A DNA stretch of 59,054 nucleotides, taken from positions 1 to 59,054 of IMG/VR virus record IMGVR_UViG_3300047476_000223, one strand, 5' to 3'. A program made the translations under genes and the position numbers. This DNA comes from a virus. Each line of letters begins with the position of its first letter. The first letter of the stretch is position 1. Below, piece after piece: positions 15,531 to 24,261 of the stretch. Under the pieces are notes generated by a model. That model was not told the origin of the DNA. It saw only the letters and a program-made list of their open reading frames with translations, and did not search any database.

Positions 15531-16160
15531 TTAGATGCCGGTGGCGTTGTCGTACGAGTGGTAGCCGAAGTTGAACTTAACGATCACTTCAACAAAACCA
15601 GTCGAGGTTGCGGTGTCAGGCACCATATCTACTACACGCATTGGCAGTGAAGTCGTTACGCCGTTAGCGTAAATGCCGATGCGGGAGTCACCAGTTGTGG
15701 TCGAACCAGTGTTCAACACCAGAGCCACGTTGTTACCCAGAGTGGACTGTGTCAAAGGCACAGGAACCAAACCAGTAGTGTTAGCAGTATCGCCAACCGA
15801 CACGACCTTGTAGAGCTGGTCAGGATCGTCTGCGATATAAGCCTTAGCATCGGTCACGCCAGAAGCGAAGCCGGGCCAGTACTGGGAGAAAGTCAGTTGC
15901 TTAGTTACAGGGTTAGTGTAAGTGCATCCGAGGAATACACCGACAACACCAGCAACAGGGGAAGTATCAGTGTCCAGAGTTGCAACGGCCACCACACCAT
16001 CAGCCGTCAGAGCAACCACGTCACCGTTAAAAATAGCGGTGTTGTAGTTGACCGAAGCGGTCGTGATAGGGAGTTGGCGTGTTGCACCTGCGAACACCTG
16101 ACCACCGATCAGATTGATCGGCTTCAAGCCATAGGGCTTGTCAATCGTAGGATAAGCCAT
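15531..16160 (-). CDS. Head decoration-like protein
   Basis: A 209-residue, beta-rich protein. The N-terminus (TIDKPYGLKPINLIGGQVFA) and the body (DTDTSPVAGVVGVFLGCTYT; QLTFSQYWPGF) match a family found directly before the major capsid gene in many aquatic phages. Proteins here usually decorate or cement the capsid. It is separated from the capsid gene by only 11 bases. Function inferred from synteny. Confidence 0.6.
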   Translation of the reverse strand: MAYPTIDKPYGLKPINLIGGQVFAGATRQLPITTASVNYNTAIFNGDVVALTADGVVAVATLDTDTSPVAGVVGVFLGCTYTNPVTKQLTFSQYWPGFASGVTDAKAYIADDPDQLYKVVSVGDTANTTGLVPVPLTQSTLGNNVALVLNTGSTTTGDSRIGIYANGVTTSLPMRVVDMVPDTATSTGFVEVIVKFNFGYHSYDNATGI

Positions 16161-16177
16161 GAGTAAACTCCAAAAAA

Positions 16178-16630
16178 TTATTTTCCAGAGCCAAAGGTCG
16201 TTGACGACTTCTTCTCGTTAAAGAGAGGCATACGCGGATCGCTTTGGCGCATGAGGTTGTTGTCTACAGCAGTCATCTGGTCGTTTGCTTGTTTCTGGTA
16301 ATGTGAATTACGCTGTTCCACAAACTCAACCGGGGTCTTGCACAACATCAACCCACCAATCACAACGGTATCTTTACTAGCTCCGTCGGCGTCTAAGTGC
16401 AAATGTAGTTCAGGATGATCAGATGCCTTAACAGGCTCCCAACCCTCACGTCGTTTCGCAGAGAGATTAATAGGGTCTGGCGAGTTCAGTGTTGCAACAC
16501 GAACCCAACGAAACGCAAAGCCCGGCTCTGGATCAGGCGTAGGCAATAGTTCGGGGGGTGCCCACATCGCCTTACGTTGACTTTTTGCGCGGCTCTCAAG
16601 CTCACGGCTCAAGCGTGTTTCACTAACCAT
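16178..16630 (-). CDS. Conserved head-region protein
   Basis: A 150-residue protein. Its conserved centre (FAFRWVRVATLNSPDPINLS, then AKRREGWEPVKASDHPEL) and the segment GGLMLCKTPVEFVEQRNSHY recur in phages that carry this scaffold-capsid layout. Arg/Lys-rich N-terminus, disordered polar C-terminus. It starts at the last base of the scaffold gene. Possibly an assembly or minor head protein; no known activity. Confidence 0.5.
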   Translation of the reverse strand: MVSETRLSRELESRAKSQRKAMWAPPELLPTPDPEPGFAFRWVRVATLNSPDPINLSAKRREGWEPVKASDHPELHLHLDADGASKDTVVIGGLMLCKTPVEFVEQRNSHYQKQANDQMTAVDNNLMRQSDPRMPLFNEKKSSTTFGSGK

Positions 16631-17631
16631 TATCTATTCTCCTGTTGTTCAGCAACCTTTTTGGCGTAAAGTTCCAGAGGTACACCTAAACGTTTCGCAA
16701 TAGCTACCTGCGAAGCACTTAACTTTACCTTCTTGGGCGACGTGCTACGGGTGGCTGGTGCCACTACGGTAGCGGGTTTGGCACGAGGCGCAGCCTGTTG
16801 TTGAGGCTCTTCCTCGGTATCATCTTGATCTTCTTGGCTCCTGAAATAATCAGGGAAGGTGTTGCGCAAACGGGTATCAAGCTTCTGGTAATACTCGTCT
16901 GTTCCTGCATAATTTTGCCCATACTGTTTAACGAGGGCGGAGTGCACGCCAAGGGCGGTCGCGCTCATAATAGTATGTTGCTCATTACTTTCGTCCCCGT
17001 ACCAAGGATTTGCAGACATCCACTGCTGGAGTCGATCATTGGAAGGCTGGGGCCTTTGAGGCGGACTATACTCGGGTTTTTCCTGTACTTCAATAGGTCT
17101 AAGATTCTCTGCCTTATCAAGCTTTAAGGTCGCTGCAGCAATCTTAGCCTGAGCATCTGCCACGGCATCAACATCGCCTTGCTCATACGCGTCTTTGTAT
17201 TGCTTTTTGGCTTGTTCCAGCTCAAGCTGCGCAGCCGATTTACCTTGCTCAATAAATATCTTGGAGCCTTCGGACAACTGCTGTTGCAGCCGCTTGTTCT
17301 CCTCGTATACCTGACGGGCAAATTCCTCAGCGGCTTCACGCTCCCGCAACGCCTCTTCCTTGGCACGGCGCTCGTCGTGGTAGCCCTTTGTAAACTTTTT
17401 CAGCCGTTTTTGGACTTTTTCGTCATACGATTTAAGCTCATCCTCGGTAACTTCCTCGGGCGGCTCGTCCATAGGCTTGCGGCCACGATCCTGTGGTGGG
17501 GTATCGTCAACGATCTCAAGGTCAAATTCTGAGTCGTCAGCCGCTGCTTTGTTAACTTTTTCCTCGGGTGGGGTCTTAGTGCCTACCTCATCCGGGAACT
17601 CAAACTCCGTCAGTTCCATCTTATTTGCCAT
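16630..17631 (-). CDS. Capsid scaffolding protein
   Basis: A 333-residue, highly charged protein. An acidic N-terminal part (about 1-75) is followed by a long helical, coiled-coil-like stretch (about 85-200, rich in Glu, Lys, Gln, Ala), a Pro-rich linker (EYSPPQRPQPSNDRLQQWMS) and a basic C-terminal end (SPKKVKLSASQVAIAKRLGV) likely to touch the capsid shell. Composition and position just before the capsid genes fit an internal scaffold that is removed before DNA packaging. Confidence 0.75.
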   Translation of the reverse strand: MANKMELTEFEFPDEVGTKTPPEEKVNKAAADDSEFDLEIVDDTPPQDRGRKPMDEPPEEVTEDELKSYDEKVQKRLKKFTKGYHDERRAKEEALREREAAEEFARQVYEENKRLQQQLSEGSKIFIEQGKSAAQLELEQAKKQYKDAYEQGDVDAVADAQAKIAAATLKLDKAENLRPIEVQEKPEYSPPQRPQPSNDRLQQWMSANPWYGDESNEQHTIMSATALGVHSALVKQYGQNYAGTDEYYQKLDTRLRNTFPDYFRSQEDQDDTEEEPQQQAAPRAKPATVVAPATRSTSPKKVKLSASQVAIAKRLGVPLELYAKKVAEQQENR

Positions 17632-17641
17632 TGCTTACTCC

Positions 17642-18046
17642 TCAAGCACGTGTAATACCACGGGGGTCTTGGACAACTGCCTCAACCGTATCGTCGTTAA
17701 TCAACCGGAATTCCCGGCCATGAATCTTCAGGCGGGTGCCTGAATTGGGGCGGGCCAGAATAAAGTCACCTTCTTTGCACCATGGACCGGTTGGGAACTT
17801 CTCCTTGTCCTTGTAGCAATCCGGGCCCATTTTGACCACGAAAAACACTGTCGCCAGTACTTCTTCAAATCGACGGGTCTCGTCAGCCTTGATTAAGCCG
17901 CTGTCGTACTTCTCTTCCGCTTCGGGAAGCGCCACAAGGATGTGGTACCCCGAGGGTTCAGGCAGTTGCTTCGCTTTCTCTTCTGCGGTTTTGTCCATGA
18001 TGGCGGACAGGTCTACAGCTTGAGATAAGTCAACAGCACTATTCAT
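17642..18046 (-). CDS. GroES-like co-chaperonin
   Basis: A 134-residue protein. After a 30-residue helical head, residues about 33-130 follow the Cpn10 fold: GYHILVALPEAEEKYDSGLI corresponds to the start with the mobile loop, then ATVFFVVKMGPDCY, a WCKEGDFILAR turn and the closing IHGREFRLINDDTVEAVV. Phage GroES analogues (T4 gp31 type and those of aquatic phages) cap host GroEL so that it can fold the capsid protein. Placement between portal and scaffold supports such a role. Cys in the middle is unusual for GroES. Confidence 0.8.
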   Translation of the reverse strand: MNSAVDLSQAVDLSAIMDKTAEEKAKQLPEPSGYHILVALPEAEEKYDSGLIKADETRRFEEVLATVFFVVKMGPDCYKDKEKFPTGPWCKEGDFILARPNSGTRLKIHGREFRLINDDTVEAVVQDPRGITRA

Positions 18047-18236
18047 CAGATTTCTCCAGTCTTTGCACGAGGTCTTCTAGGATTTCCGTAGCCAGTGCTA
18101 GACCCCGGATGACTCCGGCTACGTGTTTGTACTCTTCAAGACTGCCTGCTTTGCCTTCGGCAAGAAACTCGATACGCGACTTCTGCTCTTCGGTAAACTT
18201 AGTTTTTAAGTACCCAAGGACGGTTTCCTCTTTCAT
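18039..18236 (-). CDS. Small helical protein
   Basis: A 65-residue, charged, helical protein (MKEETVLGYLKTKFTEEQKS; AGVIRGLALATEILEDLVQR) between portal and co-chaperonin genes, overlapping the latter by 8 bases. No motif is recognised. Could be a portal-associated or scaffold-like factor; unknown. Confidence 0.5.
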   Translation of the reverse strand: MKEETVLGYLKTKFTEEQKSRIEFLAEGKAGSLEEYKHVAGVIRGLALATEILEDLVQRLEKSDE

Positions 18237-20720
18237 TTATTTTTTCTCCTTTGGCCTTTGCGCCGCTGGTTGTTGTGCACGGCTTGCTTCTCGCCGGTCT
18301 TTTGCTGCTTGCATTCCGAGCTTCACGCCTTCTGCCTGCATACGAGCAGTCAACTCGTTTCTGGAGTGTGTAGTCTTTGCACCTACCTGCATACCAGCGA
18401 TCTTCTCTTGTGCTGCGATGCGGGCCTGCTCCACTTGTAGTTGCTGCTGCTTGAGCTGTGCATCGACCATGTCTTTCTGCATCTTGCGCTGAATCTCCTG
18501 CTGTTTGAGCTGAAGCTCTTGCATCTGCATCTGTACGACTGGGTCTTGTGCTGCTTGCTGGGCCTGCTCTTGCGCTGCTTCCTGCTGGTGTTGCATGAGG
18601 AGGCGTTGTGCTGCTTGAGCTGACATTTGAGCCACCTGTGCTGCAATCTCCGGGGGCATATTTTTGTTCTGGTCTTCGGTTGGCAGTGTGACACCCAGAG
18701 TTTTCTCAATCTCCTTGCGGTACTGGAAGCCCAAGTGCTCACTAACATGTGCCATACCTGCGGCCATCATTGCTTCTGCCATCGGATTGCCCTGCAACAT
18801 CTGCTGCAACTTAGGGTCTTGGATAGCTGCCATGTGCACAGCGATGTGTGCCTCGTGATCTTGCTCAATAAACGCTTTGACAGGTTTACCCTTCAGGATG
18901 TTTTGGTTCTCCGTGATGGGGTCAACTGGTGTCTGGTCATCTTCTGTAGGCACAAGCTTAGCTGCGTTCTTCACGCCCAACACCTCGATCATCTGACGGT
19001 GCAGGAGCGGGAGGTCATACAGTTGTGGTGCTTGTTGAGCCAGTTGAATCACCGCCTGATACTGCACGATCTTTTGCGCCATAGTGGCCGCGTTCGGATC
19101 GGATACAGGGATGATGTCTACTTGGTCGTAGTCGCTACGCTTAACTGCGCGAGTGCCGTCTGTCGGTTGGTAGTCATACTCAGCTGGTGTGTAGTCAGCA
19201 ATGATGGCCTTCAACAGCTTAAACTCGATCCGCATCGCATAGTGCAGTCGAGCTTGAACCGCTGTGCTGATCTTCAATGTACGCTCAAGGATAGCGAGTG
19301 TAGTACCCACTGGAGCCTGAGTGCTCATGTCGCTGACGTTGATGTCACCAGCAGACGCAAAGCTACGACCTTCTTGGATGATCTGATTTAGCAGTTGGAA
19401 CAGTGTCTGACTTGGCTCTTTATACGGCAACGGCAGGATGTTGTCGCGTATGGTGCCTGACGCCACATCCACATCACGGAACTCACCCGGAGAGATCGGT
19501 GTGTCATCGCCCTTGATGCGCAAGCCTTTGGACTTCATACCACCCGGCAGGTTACTGAGTGTGCCTGCATCAACCAGCTGACGCATGATGGACGTAGCAG
19601 CCTTGGCGTAACCACCGATCAAGTGAATAAAGCCGAAGCCATAGAAGCCAAAGCCGGGGACGTAGACGTAGTGGACAAAGTGATTGCGCTTTAACTTCAG
19701 CACGTCATCCTCGTACCAGTTCCGACGGATAGACAGAATAGTACCGGTGCCCTTCTCTATAGTGACGACGTAAGGTAGTGCGATACCTGTTGGCTTGTCA
19801 TCTTTATCCTTGTCCTCGTAACCCGGCAGGTCCAGCTCGACGTGCATCTCCAAGAGGCGGAACCGATCATCTATATTGCCGGTGTAGCCTTGCTCACGTT
19901 CCTTTTCTTTCTCGATGTCGTCCATCACGTTCTGTGGCTCGCCTAAGTCCACGTCACGATAAAACCCCGCTACCTGCAGCTTGCGCACCTCGTTAGGTGT
20001 CTTCCGCATCACGTGAGTTACTCGCTCCGCAGTCTCCAGACTAGACGCGCCGTACGGCACAACCATGTCTTCAGCGGGAATGAACATAGCTACTTGGCGA
20101 CCAAGCGATGGGTCGTAGTACACCTTCTTAAATGCAGAGCCTGCCAGTGGTAGTGAGAACAGCATCTTCTCGTGTTCCGGGCGGTACTCCACCATCTCTT
20201 CAGTCAGCTTGTAGTTCATGTCTTCACGAACCCGTGCTGCTGCTTCTTCCTTGAGCTTGTCGATTGCGCCGACGATCTGAGTCTTAACCGGACCCATGGC
20301 TGGGAACGTCTCAACAATAGCCTCGGACTGGAACCGCACAACTGCCTCGGTTAGCATCGGGTGGAACACACCACATGCGCCAGACCACGGCTCACTGCGC
20401 TCTTCTGTCTTCAAGCCCAGCAGTTTTAAGCCTTTGACGTAAGAGTCAACCCAGTCTTTGCGGGAGTCTTGGTCCGAAGTAAAGTCGGCAATAAGCTCGT
20501 CACCCAAGCCTTGCAGCTCACTGTCGGGGATGTACTCCGCAAGGTTGGCGTCGAATGCGTCCGGGCCTTCCTCTTCTTTCTCAATCTCTATCTCCATGCC
20601 GTCGGCACGGATGCTGACTGACTCCGGGTCTTCGATCTCAATTTCCAAGTCGGGTTCTGCCGCCGCTGCTTCAGCTATGCCGAGAGGCGCTGCGTACAGC
20701 CCTTTATCTATGTCTGCCAT
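18237..20720 (-). CDS. Portal protein (P22-like)
   Basis: An 827-residue protein, in the size range of P22-type portals. The acidic head (1-60) is followed by the clip/stem region (LIADFTSDQDSRKDWVDSYV; GVFHPMLTEAVVRFQSEAIV). The wing has HYVYVPGFGFYGFGFIHLIG, and the crown part QTLFQLLNQIIQEGRSFASA. The last 200 residues are a Gln/Ala/Met-rich coiled coil comparable to the P22 barrel. A ring of 12 would form the packaging and exit channel. AAGGAAAAATC precedes ATG 20720. Gene order TerS-TerL-zinc protein-portal is the classic packaging module. Confidence 0.88.
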   Translation of the reverse strand: MADIDKGLYAAPLGIAEAAAAEPDLEIEIEDPESVSIRADGMEIEIEKEEEGPDAFDANLAEYIPDSELQGLGDELIADFTSDQDSRKDWVDSYVKGLKLLGLKTEERSEPWSGACGVFHPMLTEAVVRFQSEAIVETFPAMGPVKTQIVGAIDKLKEEAAARVREDMNYKLTEEMVEYRPEHEKMLFSLPLAGSAFKKVYYDPSLGRQVAMFIPAEDMVVPYGASSLETAERVTHVMRKTPNEVRKLQVAGFYRDVDLGEPQNVMDDIEKEKEREQGYTGNIDDRFRLLEMHVELDLPGYEDKDKDDKPTGIALPYVVTIEKGTGTILSIRRNWYEDDVLKLKRNHFVHYVYVPGFGFYGFGFIHLIGGYAKAATSIMRQLVDAGTLSNLPGGMKSKGLRIKGDDTPISPGEFRDVDVASGTIRDNILPLPYKEPSQTLFQLLNQIIQEGRSFASAGDINVSDMSTQAPVGTTLAILERTLKISTAVQARLHYAMRIEFKLLKAIIADYTPAEYDYQPTDGTRAVKRSDYDQVDIIPVSDPNAATMAQKIVQYQAVIQLAQQAPQLYDLPLLHRQMIEVLGVKNAAKLVPTEDDQTPVDPITENQNILKGKPVKAFIEQDHEAHIAVHMAAIQDPKLQQMLQGNPMAEAMMAAGMAHVSEHLGFQYRKEIEKTLGVTLPTEDQNKNMPPEIAAQVAQMSAQAAQRLLMQHQQEAAQEQAQQAAQDPVVQMQMQELQLKQQEIQRKMQKDMVDAQLKQQQLQVEQARIAAQEKIAGMQVGAKTTHSRNELTARMQAEGVKLGMQAAKDRREASRAQQPAAQRPKEKK

Positions 20721-20729
20721 GATTTTTCC

Positions 20730-21005
20730 TTAAAAATTTTTTTGTGTCGTGCCGCACTTCGCGCAGTCAAACCCTGTCGGAGTGCAGAAAAATAATTGCC
20801 CGCCACAGTTGCATTCCCAGCGTTCTGCTGGAGGCTCAACGACGCCCATCCACGTACCTTTATGTGTGCCACAACTCGGGCACTCAAAGCACCGTACCCC
20901 AACAGGCGCAACTGCCGCCCACTCGTGTTTGCACTCGATGCAGTAACCCACACCATTTAGTGTTTCTTCCAGCTCAGGCTTTTTAAGCTCTATGACGTTG
21001 TTCAT
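20730..21005 (-). CDS. Zinc-ribbon protein
   Basis: A 91-residue protein with up to four cysteine knuckles: CIEC, CPSC, CNCGGQ and CAKC. The spacing suggests two zinc ribbons. Short N-terminal helix (MNNVIELKKPELEETL). It is wedged between terminase and portal genes with a TGA/ATG overlap, so it may assist packaging or act as a small nucleic-acid binder. No known family function. Confidence 0.55.
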   Translation of the reverse strand: MNNVIELKKPELEETLNGVGYCIECKHEWAAVAPVGVRCFECPSCGTHKGTWMGVVEPPAERWECNCGGQLFFCTPTGFDCAKCGTTQKNF

Positions 21006-22549
21006 ACGTTGTAGTAGCCAGCATTGCGCTGCGATTTAAACCACTTAATTTCTTCCGGCTCATCCGATGGTAGCCGTATGAAGCCCCCTGCACGGAACCT
21101 CATCAACGCAAGTGTCGTCGCATCGACCAAGTCATCATGCTCGCCAGATGGGAAGCTTGCTATCTCATCCACTAACTCCTCAGCCCAGCGAGTCTCTGGC
21201 ACCCATACCTTGCCTGACGCTATCAAGTCCGACACCGAGTTCAACCTCGTTATCTTGTCATTGCCTTTGCTGGGTGTGTACTCCTGCACCGGTATACCCA
21301 TCGCCCGGAACTCGTAGATCAGTGGCGCACCCGTCGCCTTCTTCTCTATCAATACCCCGTCCGGCTCCCACTCTTGGTAGTGTCGGAACGCTGTTTCCTT
21401 CAGCTCGATCCACTCCATCCGCTCTTTAAATGCGTTGAGTAGGATGATGTTGGCTTGCCCGTGGTCTTCGTCGTTATAGAAGATACCCCACGTCGTACAC
21501 GCACTAAAGTCGGCACGGCTGTTCTTTTCGAACGCAGTATCCCACGTTTGAAGTATGTACTCACACTGCGGGGGGCGCTCATGTGGCCAGACTTTCCACC
21601 ACTCCCGCTTAATAATTGCTGAGCTATCTGAAGTCGGCTGCTGCTGGTACTGCGCCATCCACTTACTATTGGGCAGTTCCGTGTGCAGGGCTTCAAGCTC
21701 GTCTTTACTCCAAAACTCAGGCCAGAGGGGATTTCCAGACGGGAGAATCGCGGGAAACTCAATGACTTCCCATTCATCACCGCCCCGTGAGGCACTGGAT
21801 TTGATCACTTGTCCTGTTAAATCACGCAACGACCATCGGGTCATCACGATTACGATGGCTCCACCCGGTTGTAAACGCTGCCTCGGACCGGATGTGTACC
21901 ACTCATAAACCTTATCGTATATATCTGGGTTCACCTGCGCCAGTGCAGCTTCCTGTTCGGAGTGCGGATCGTCAATTATCAGCACATCAGCGCCCTTACC
22001 AGTCACCGCACCGCCCACACCGATAGCGAAGTAGTCGCCACCCTTGCTGGTGTTCCACCGTCCCGCCGCTTTTGAGTCCGCAGACAGGGACAAGTTGGGG
22101 AAAATGCCCCGATACACCTCAGAATCTACCAAATTTCGCACTTTTCGACCAAAACCCACGGCCAATTCCGCCGTGTGTGACGCTTGAATCACTTTTTTGT
22201 GAGGAAACTTGCCCAGAAACCATGCTGGCAGCAAATATGAGGCGAATTCTGACTTTGTGTGCCGTGGTGGCATGTTGATAATGAGCCTTTTGCAGGTTCC
22301 ATTAGCCACTCTTTCAAACGCTTCAGCCATTCTCGCATGGTGTCTCCCCGCAATGAAGGTCGGCCAGACCGCTTCGACGAATTTTAAGAACCGCTCCTGC
22401 TGTAACTCCTTGGCTTTCATCGCCTCCAGCGTGTCCAGCTCGAACAACACCTGCCGCATCTCCTGTTCTGTCAGGTTAGGCAGCACTTTCAACAGGTCGG
22501 TTAGGGCGACGTTACTCACTTGGCTGGTCGTCATCCTCTTCCTCGCCAT
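21002..22549 (-). CDS. terL: Terminase large subunit, ATPase and nuclease
   Basis: Motor that drives DNA into the prohead and cuts the concatemer. ATPase part: deviant Walker A NMPPRHTKSE (about residue 92-101), Walker B VLIIDDPHSE (about 187-196), and the coupling motif VIVMTRW (about 232-238). Nuclease part: acidic clusters in QTWDTAFEKNSRADFSA, GVLIEKKATGAPLIYEF and GEHDDLVDATT, the RNase H-like metal site. The start lies inside the end of the small-subunit gene. ATG 22549 gives 515 residues; ATG 22534 (MTTSQVSNV) has a closer AGGA site and may be the true start. About 510 residues is normal for the family. Confidence 0.93.
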   Translation of the reverse strand: MARKRMTTSQVSNVALTDLLKVLPNLTEQEMRQVLFELDTLEAMKAKELQQERFLKFVEAVWPTFIAGRHHARMAEAFERVANGTCKRLIINMPPRHTKSEFASYLLPAWFLGKFPHKKVIQASHTAELAVGFGRKVRNLVDSEVYRGIFPNLSLSADSKAAGRWNTSKGGDYFAIGVGGAVTGKGADVLIIDDPHSEQEAALAQVNPDIYDKVYEWYTSGPRQRLQPGGAIVIVMTRWSLRDLTGQVIKSSASRGGDEWEVIEFPAILPSGNPLWPEFWSKDELEALHTELPNSKWMAQYQQQPTSDSSAIIKREWWKVWPHERPPQCEYILQTWDTAFEKNSRADFSACTTWGIFYNDEDHGQANIILLNAFKERMEWIELKETAFRHYQEWEPDGVLIEKKATGAPLIYEFRAMGIPVQEYTPSKGNDKITRLNSVSDLIASGKVWVPETRWAEELVDEIASFPSGEHDDLVDATTLALMRFRAGGFIRLPSDEPEEIKWFKSQRNAGYYNV

Positions 22550-23141
22550 CAAACAAGTCTTCCAGCAGAGGTGTCGCGCTTGGTTCCGGCTCAGCTACGC
22601 CTAACTCTACATCCAAGCTATCCGTAATGGGGGTCACGTCGATGACGTTGGAGTTCAGCAGGCGCTTGATCCGCTCTTTAATAGCATCTTCCAGCGAGTC
22701 CGAGGTCTTGTGGTTAATAGTGATCTCACTACGCTCAGTGAAGATACCCACGTCGCTATGCTTACCCAGCAATTCCAAGGCTTTCAACTCATAGCGCGGG
22801 TCGCCGCAGTTGGCAATCTCCATCAGTTTGGCCGTAATAGCTGAGCGCACCTCGTTGGCGTCGGCTGCAACTTGATTGGCGTATGACTTAAGGAACAATG
22901 CGGCGGCGCTTGCCGTACTGGGATTTTTTAGCGCACGCGATGCGGTGCTGCGGTTGTGATGCTCTGTTAGGTTTTTGAAGGCATCGATGTCGTCTGGCGC
23001 TACTTCAATAGTTGCACCCAGCTGGGATAGCAAGTCTGCCGTGTTGGCAGCGACGGTTACCTCGTCCTTGAAAGTAGCAGGACGTTCTGGACTGGTGTCG
23101 TAGGGGACCGGGTGGTCCTTTGTGGGTTCCAGATTAATCAT
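22512..23141 (-). CDS. Terminase small subunit-like DNA-packaging protein
   Basis: A 209-residue protein directly upstream of TerL with a 38-base overlap. It is helical, with an N-terminal part (LSQLGATIEVAPDDIDAFKN), the segment AITAKLMEIANCGDPRYELK, then LELLGKHSDVGIFTERSEIT, which is a pattern recurring in phage TerS proteins. The C-terminal end is very acidic (EEEDDDQ). It should recognise the packaging site and form a ring. The DNA-binding part cannot be pinned down by eye. First gene of the leftward late operon. Confidence 0.72.
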   Translation of the reverse strand: MINLEPTKDHPVPYDTSPERPATFKDEVTVAANTADLLSQLGATIEVAPDDIDAFKNLTEHHNRSTASRALKNPSTASAAALFLKSYANQVAADANEVRSAITAKLMEIANCGDPRYELKALELLGKHSDVGIFTERSEITINHKTSDSLEDAIKERIKRLLNSNVIDVTPITDSLDVELGVAEPEPSATPLLEDLFDGEEEDDDQPSE

Positions 23142-23163
23142 TATGCACCGTGAGACGGGAGTT

Positions 23164-23176
23164 GCGAAGTATATAC
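23164..23176. repeat. 13-bp direct repeat, copy 1 (GCGAAGTATATAC)
   Basis: Identical to 24779-24791. Read on the minus strand it gives GTATATACTTCGC some 23-35 bases before the TerS start, where a -10 element could be. Both copies lie in non-coding control regions. Confidence 0.6.
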
Positions 23177-23389
23177 CACTAATTAAGAAGGAGGTAAAGA
23201 TACTCTTGACGGGGGGTGTTTCGCATGGGGGCTTAGTAAAGCTTGGCAGAAAAGCGAAGGGGGTGGGGGTAATGTTGTCAATTTAGTTACAGAGTTGTGA
23301 AGTGTGGTATCGGTTGTGCAAACTAGTGTGTATGTAGTTGGTAGGAGTCCCAAGCTGCTGAGTCGATGGGTGGGGGTCGAGTTGCCAGA

Positions 23390-23417
23390 TTGATACTAAC
23401 AATGTTAGCCTTATTTT
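23390..23417 (+). promoter_or_regulatory. Possible early promoter with palindrome in its spacer
   Basis: TTGATA (23390-23395), 16-base spacer, TATTTT (23412-23417). The exact palindrome CTAACAATGTTAG fills most of the spacer, the classic place for a repressor site. The -10 match is weak, so the call is tentative. Confidence 0.4.
23396..23408. repeat. Palindrome CTAACAATGTTAG, exact, site 1
   Basis: Non-coding, in the spacer of a possible promoter before the first early gene. Confidence 0.85.
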
Positions 23418-23527
23418 CGCTTACAAAAAACAATGCGAATCTAATCTAATTGTGTTACATTCAAATCATCGAAACAGCGCAGCATTGTCTCGATACTCTT
23501 ATCAACGTAACTGTAAAGGATTACAAA

Positions 23528-24085
23528 ATGGAAAACGTCAAAAATGTTAGTACCGCCCCCGCCGCCGCTGCAGTTGTCGATATTCCGAAGGATGTCATTG
23601 TTGCACGTAACCGCGTGATCGAAGCAGAAACAAAATCGTACGGTGCGCGCATCGGTTACGCATCGGCGCTCAATAGCATGGCGGGCTCTGCGTGGTATCG
23701 CGACGGCGCGGACAAAGTGATCAGCATTGAAGCGGAGAAGGCTAATCTTTACGCTGGCTTGAAAAAGGCTAATCACTCAAACCCGTCGAAGGTATGGGGC
23801 GATATTAAAAAGTACGCGCTGATCGACGCACAAGAACGCGGCCTGTTCGGTGAGACTAAGCCCGTCGAAGGCGAAGACGGCGAAGGCGAATCCACCGGCG
23901 GCGCAAACGCAAATGCCCCGCGCCCGCTGCAGTTGCGCCTTGTCGAGGAGTTAACCGCGCTTTACAAAGTGTGTGACAAAGAGAAAGCTTTCCTTACTGA
24001 TCAGCAGAAAGCAGCATCGCTCTGCATCACTAAGGCGCTGGAATCGCTGGGCGTGAATCTCGGCCTGATCAAAACCGGCAAATAA
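23528..24085 (+). CDS. First early-region protein, unknown function
   Basis: A 185-residue protein starting MENVKNVSTAPAAAAVVDIP at ATG 23528, with AGGA eight bases upstream. The N-terminal two thirds look helical with GYASALNSMAGSAWYRDGAD in the middle; an acidic Gly/Glu/Asn linker (about 117-130) follows, then a second helical part (LQLRLVEELTALYKVCDKEK). No catalytic motif. It is transcribed alone, flanked by palindromes and a terminator, which suggests high, separately controlled expression. Could be a virion-unrelated early host-takeover or DNA-binding protein; not known. Confidence 0.6.
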   Translation: MENVKNVSTAPAAAAVVDIPKDVIVARNRVIEAETKSYGARIGYASALNSMAGSAWYRDGADKVISIEAEKANLYAGLKKANHSNPSKVWGDIKKYALIDAQERGLFGETKPVEGEDGEGESTGGANANAPRPLQLRLVEELTALYKVCDKEKAFLTDQQKAASLCITKALESLGVNLGLIKTGK

Positions 24086-24092
24086 TCAACGA

Positions 24093-24110
24093 GCGGGGCG
24101 AAAGCCCCGC
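24093..24110 (+). terminator. GC-rich hairpin after the first early gene
   Basis: GCGGGGC, GAAA tetraloop, GCCCCGC: a perfect 7-bp stem. It is followed by palindrome site 2 instead of a T run, so it may stabilise the mRNA 3' end rather than terminate. The strong terminator comes at 24234. Confidence 0.5.
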
Positions 24111-24123
24111 CTAACAATGTTAG
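24111..24123. repeat. Palindrome CTAACAATGTTAG, exact, site 2
   Basis: Non-coding, directly after the hairpin. One more flanking base pair extends it to CCTAACAATGTTAGG. Confidence 0.85.
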
Positions 24124-24131
24124 GTTATCAA

Positions 24132-24215
24132 ATGAAAAACTACGGCTTCGAACTTCTCGCTACAATCTACTGCGCCGTGATGCTGTACTGCGCTGTCCTG
24201 ATGATGATCGTTTAA
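24132..24215 (+). CDS. Tiny hydrophobic peptide, 27 residues
   Basis: MKNYGFELLATIYCAVMLYC followed by AVLMMIV: a short polar head and a single membrane-spanning stretch with two cysteines. It lies between palindrome site 2 and a strong terminator, so it shares the transcript of the first early gene. Ribosome site is weak (TTAGG). Could be an inner-membrane effector; existence not certain. Confidence 0.4.
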   Translation: MKNYGFELLATIYCAVMLYCAVLMMIV

Positions 24216-24233
24216 CCCGCCCCGCTTCACCAG

Positions 24234-24255
24234 AACCCGCTTCGGCGGGTTTTTT
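24234..24255 (+). terminator. Intrinsic terminator
   Basis: AACCCGC, TTCG loop, GCGGGTT and a run of T. It ends the first early transcript and separates it from the convergent RHH gene. Confidence 0.9.
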
Positions 24256-24261
24256 GTTTTG

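Larger units (their letters stand above)
23142..23527 (+). other. Divergent control region between late (left) and early (right) genes
   Basis: No convincing gene lies in these 386 bases. It holds the direct repeat GCGAAGTATATAC at 23164-23176, an SD-like AGGAGGT at 23190 without a good frame after it, a G-rich stretch, and the first palindrome at 23396-23408 inside a possible promoter. Near 23445-23461 the sequence TAATTGTGTTACATT resembles the TTGTGTTATAATT of the two strong early promoters but lacks a good -35 box. Both transcription blocks must start here. Confidence 0.6.

Noticed and set aside
18627-19391. Plus-strand frame of 254 codons over the portal gene
   Set aside because: Antisense to a well-supported portal gene; His/Cys/Leu-rich composition typical of a shadow frame.
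23206-23286. TTG-started 26-codon frame after a strong AGGAGGT site (MTGGVSHGGLVKLG...)
   Set aside because: Good ribosome site but rare start, poor composition and no promoter close by; not enough to call a gene.
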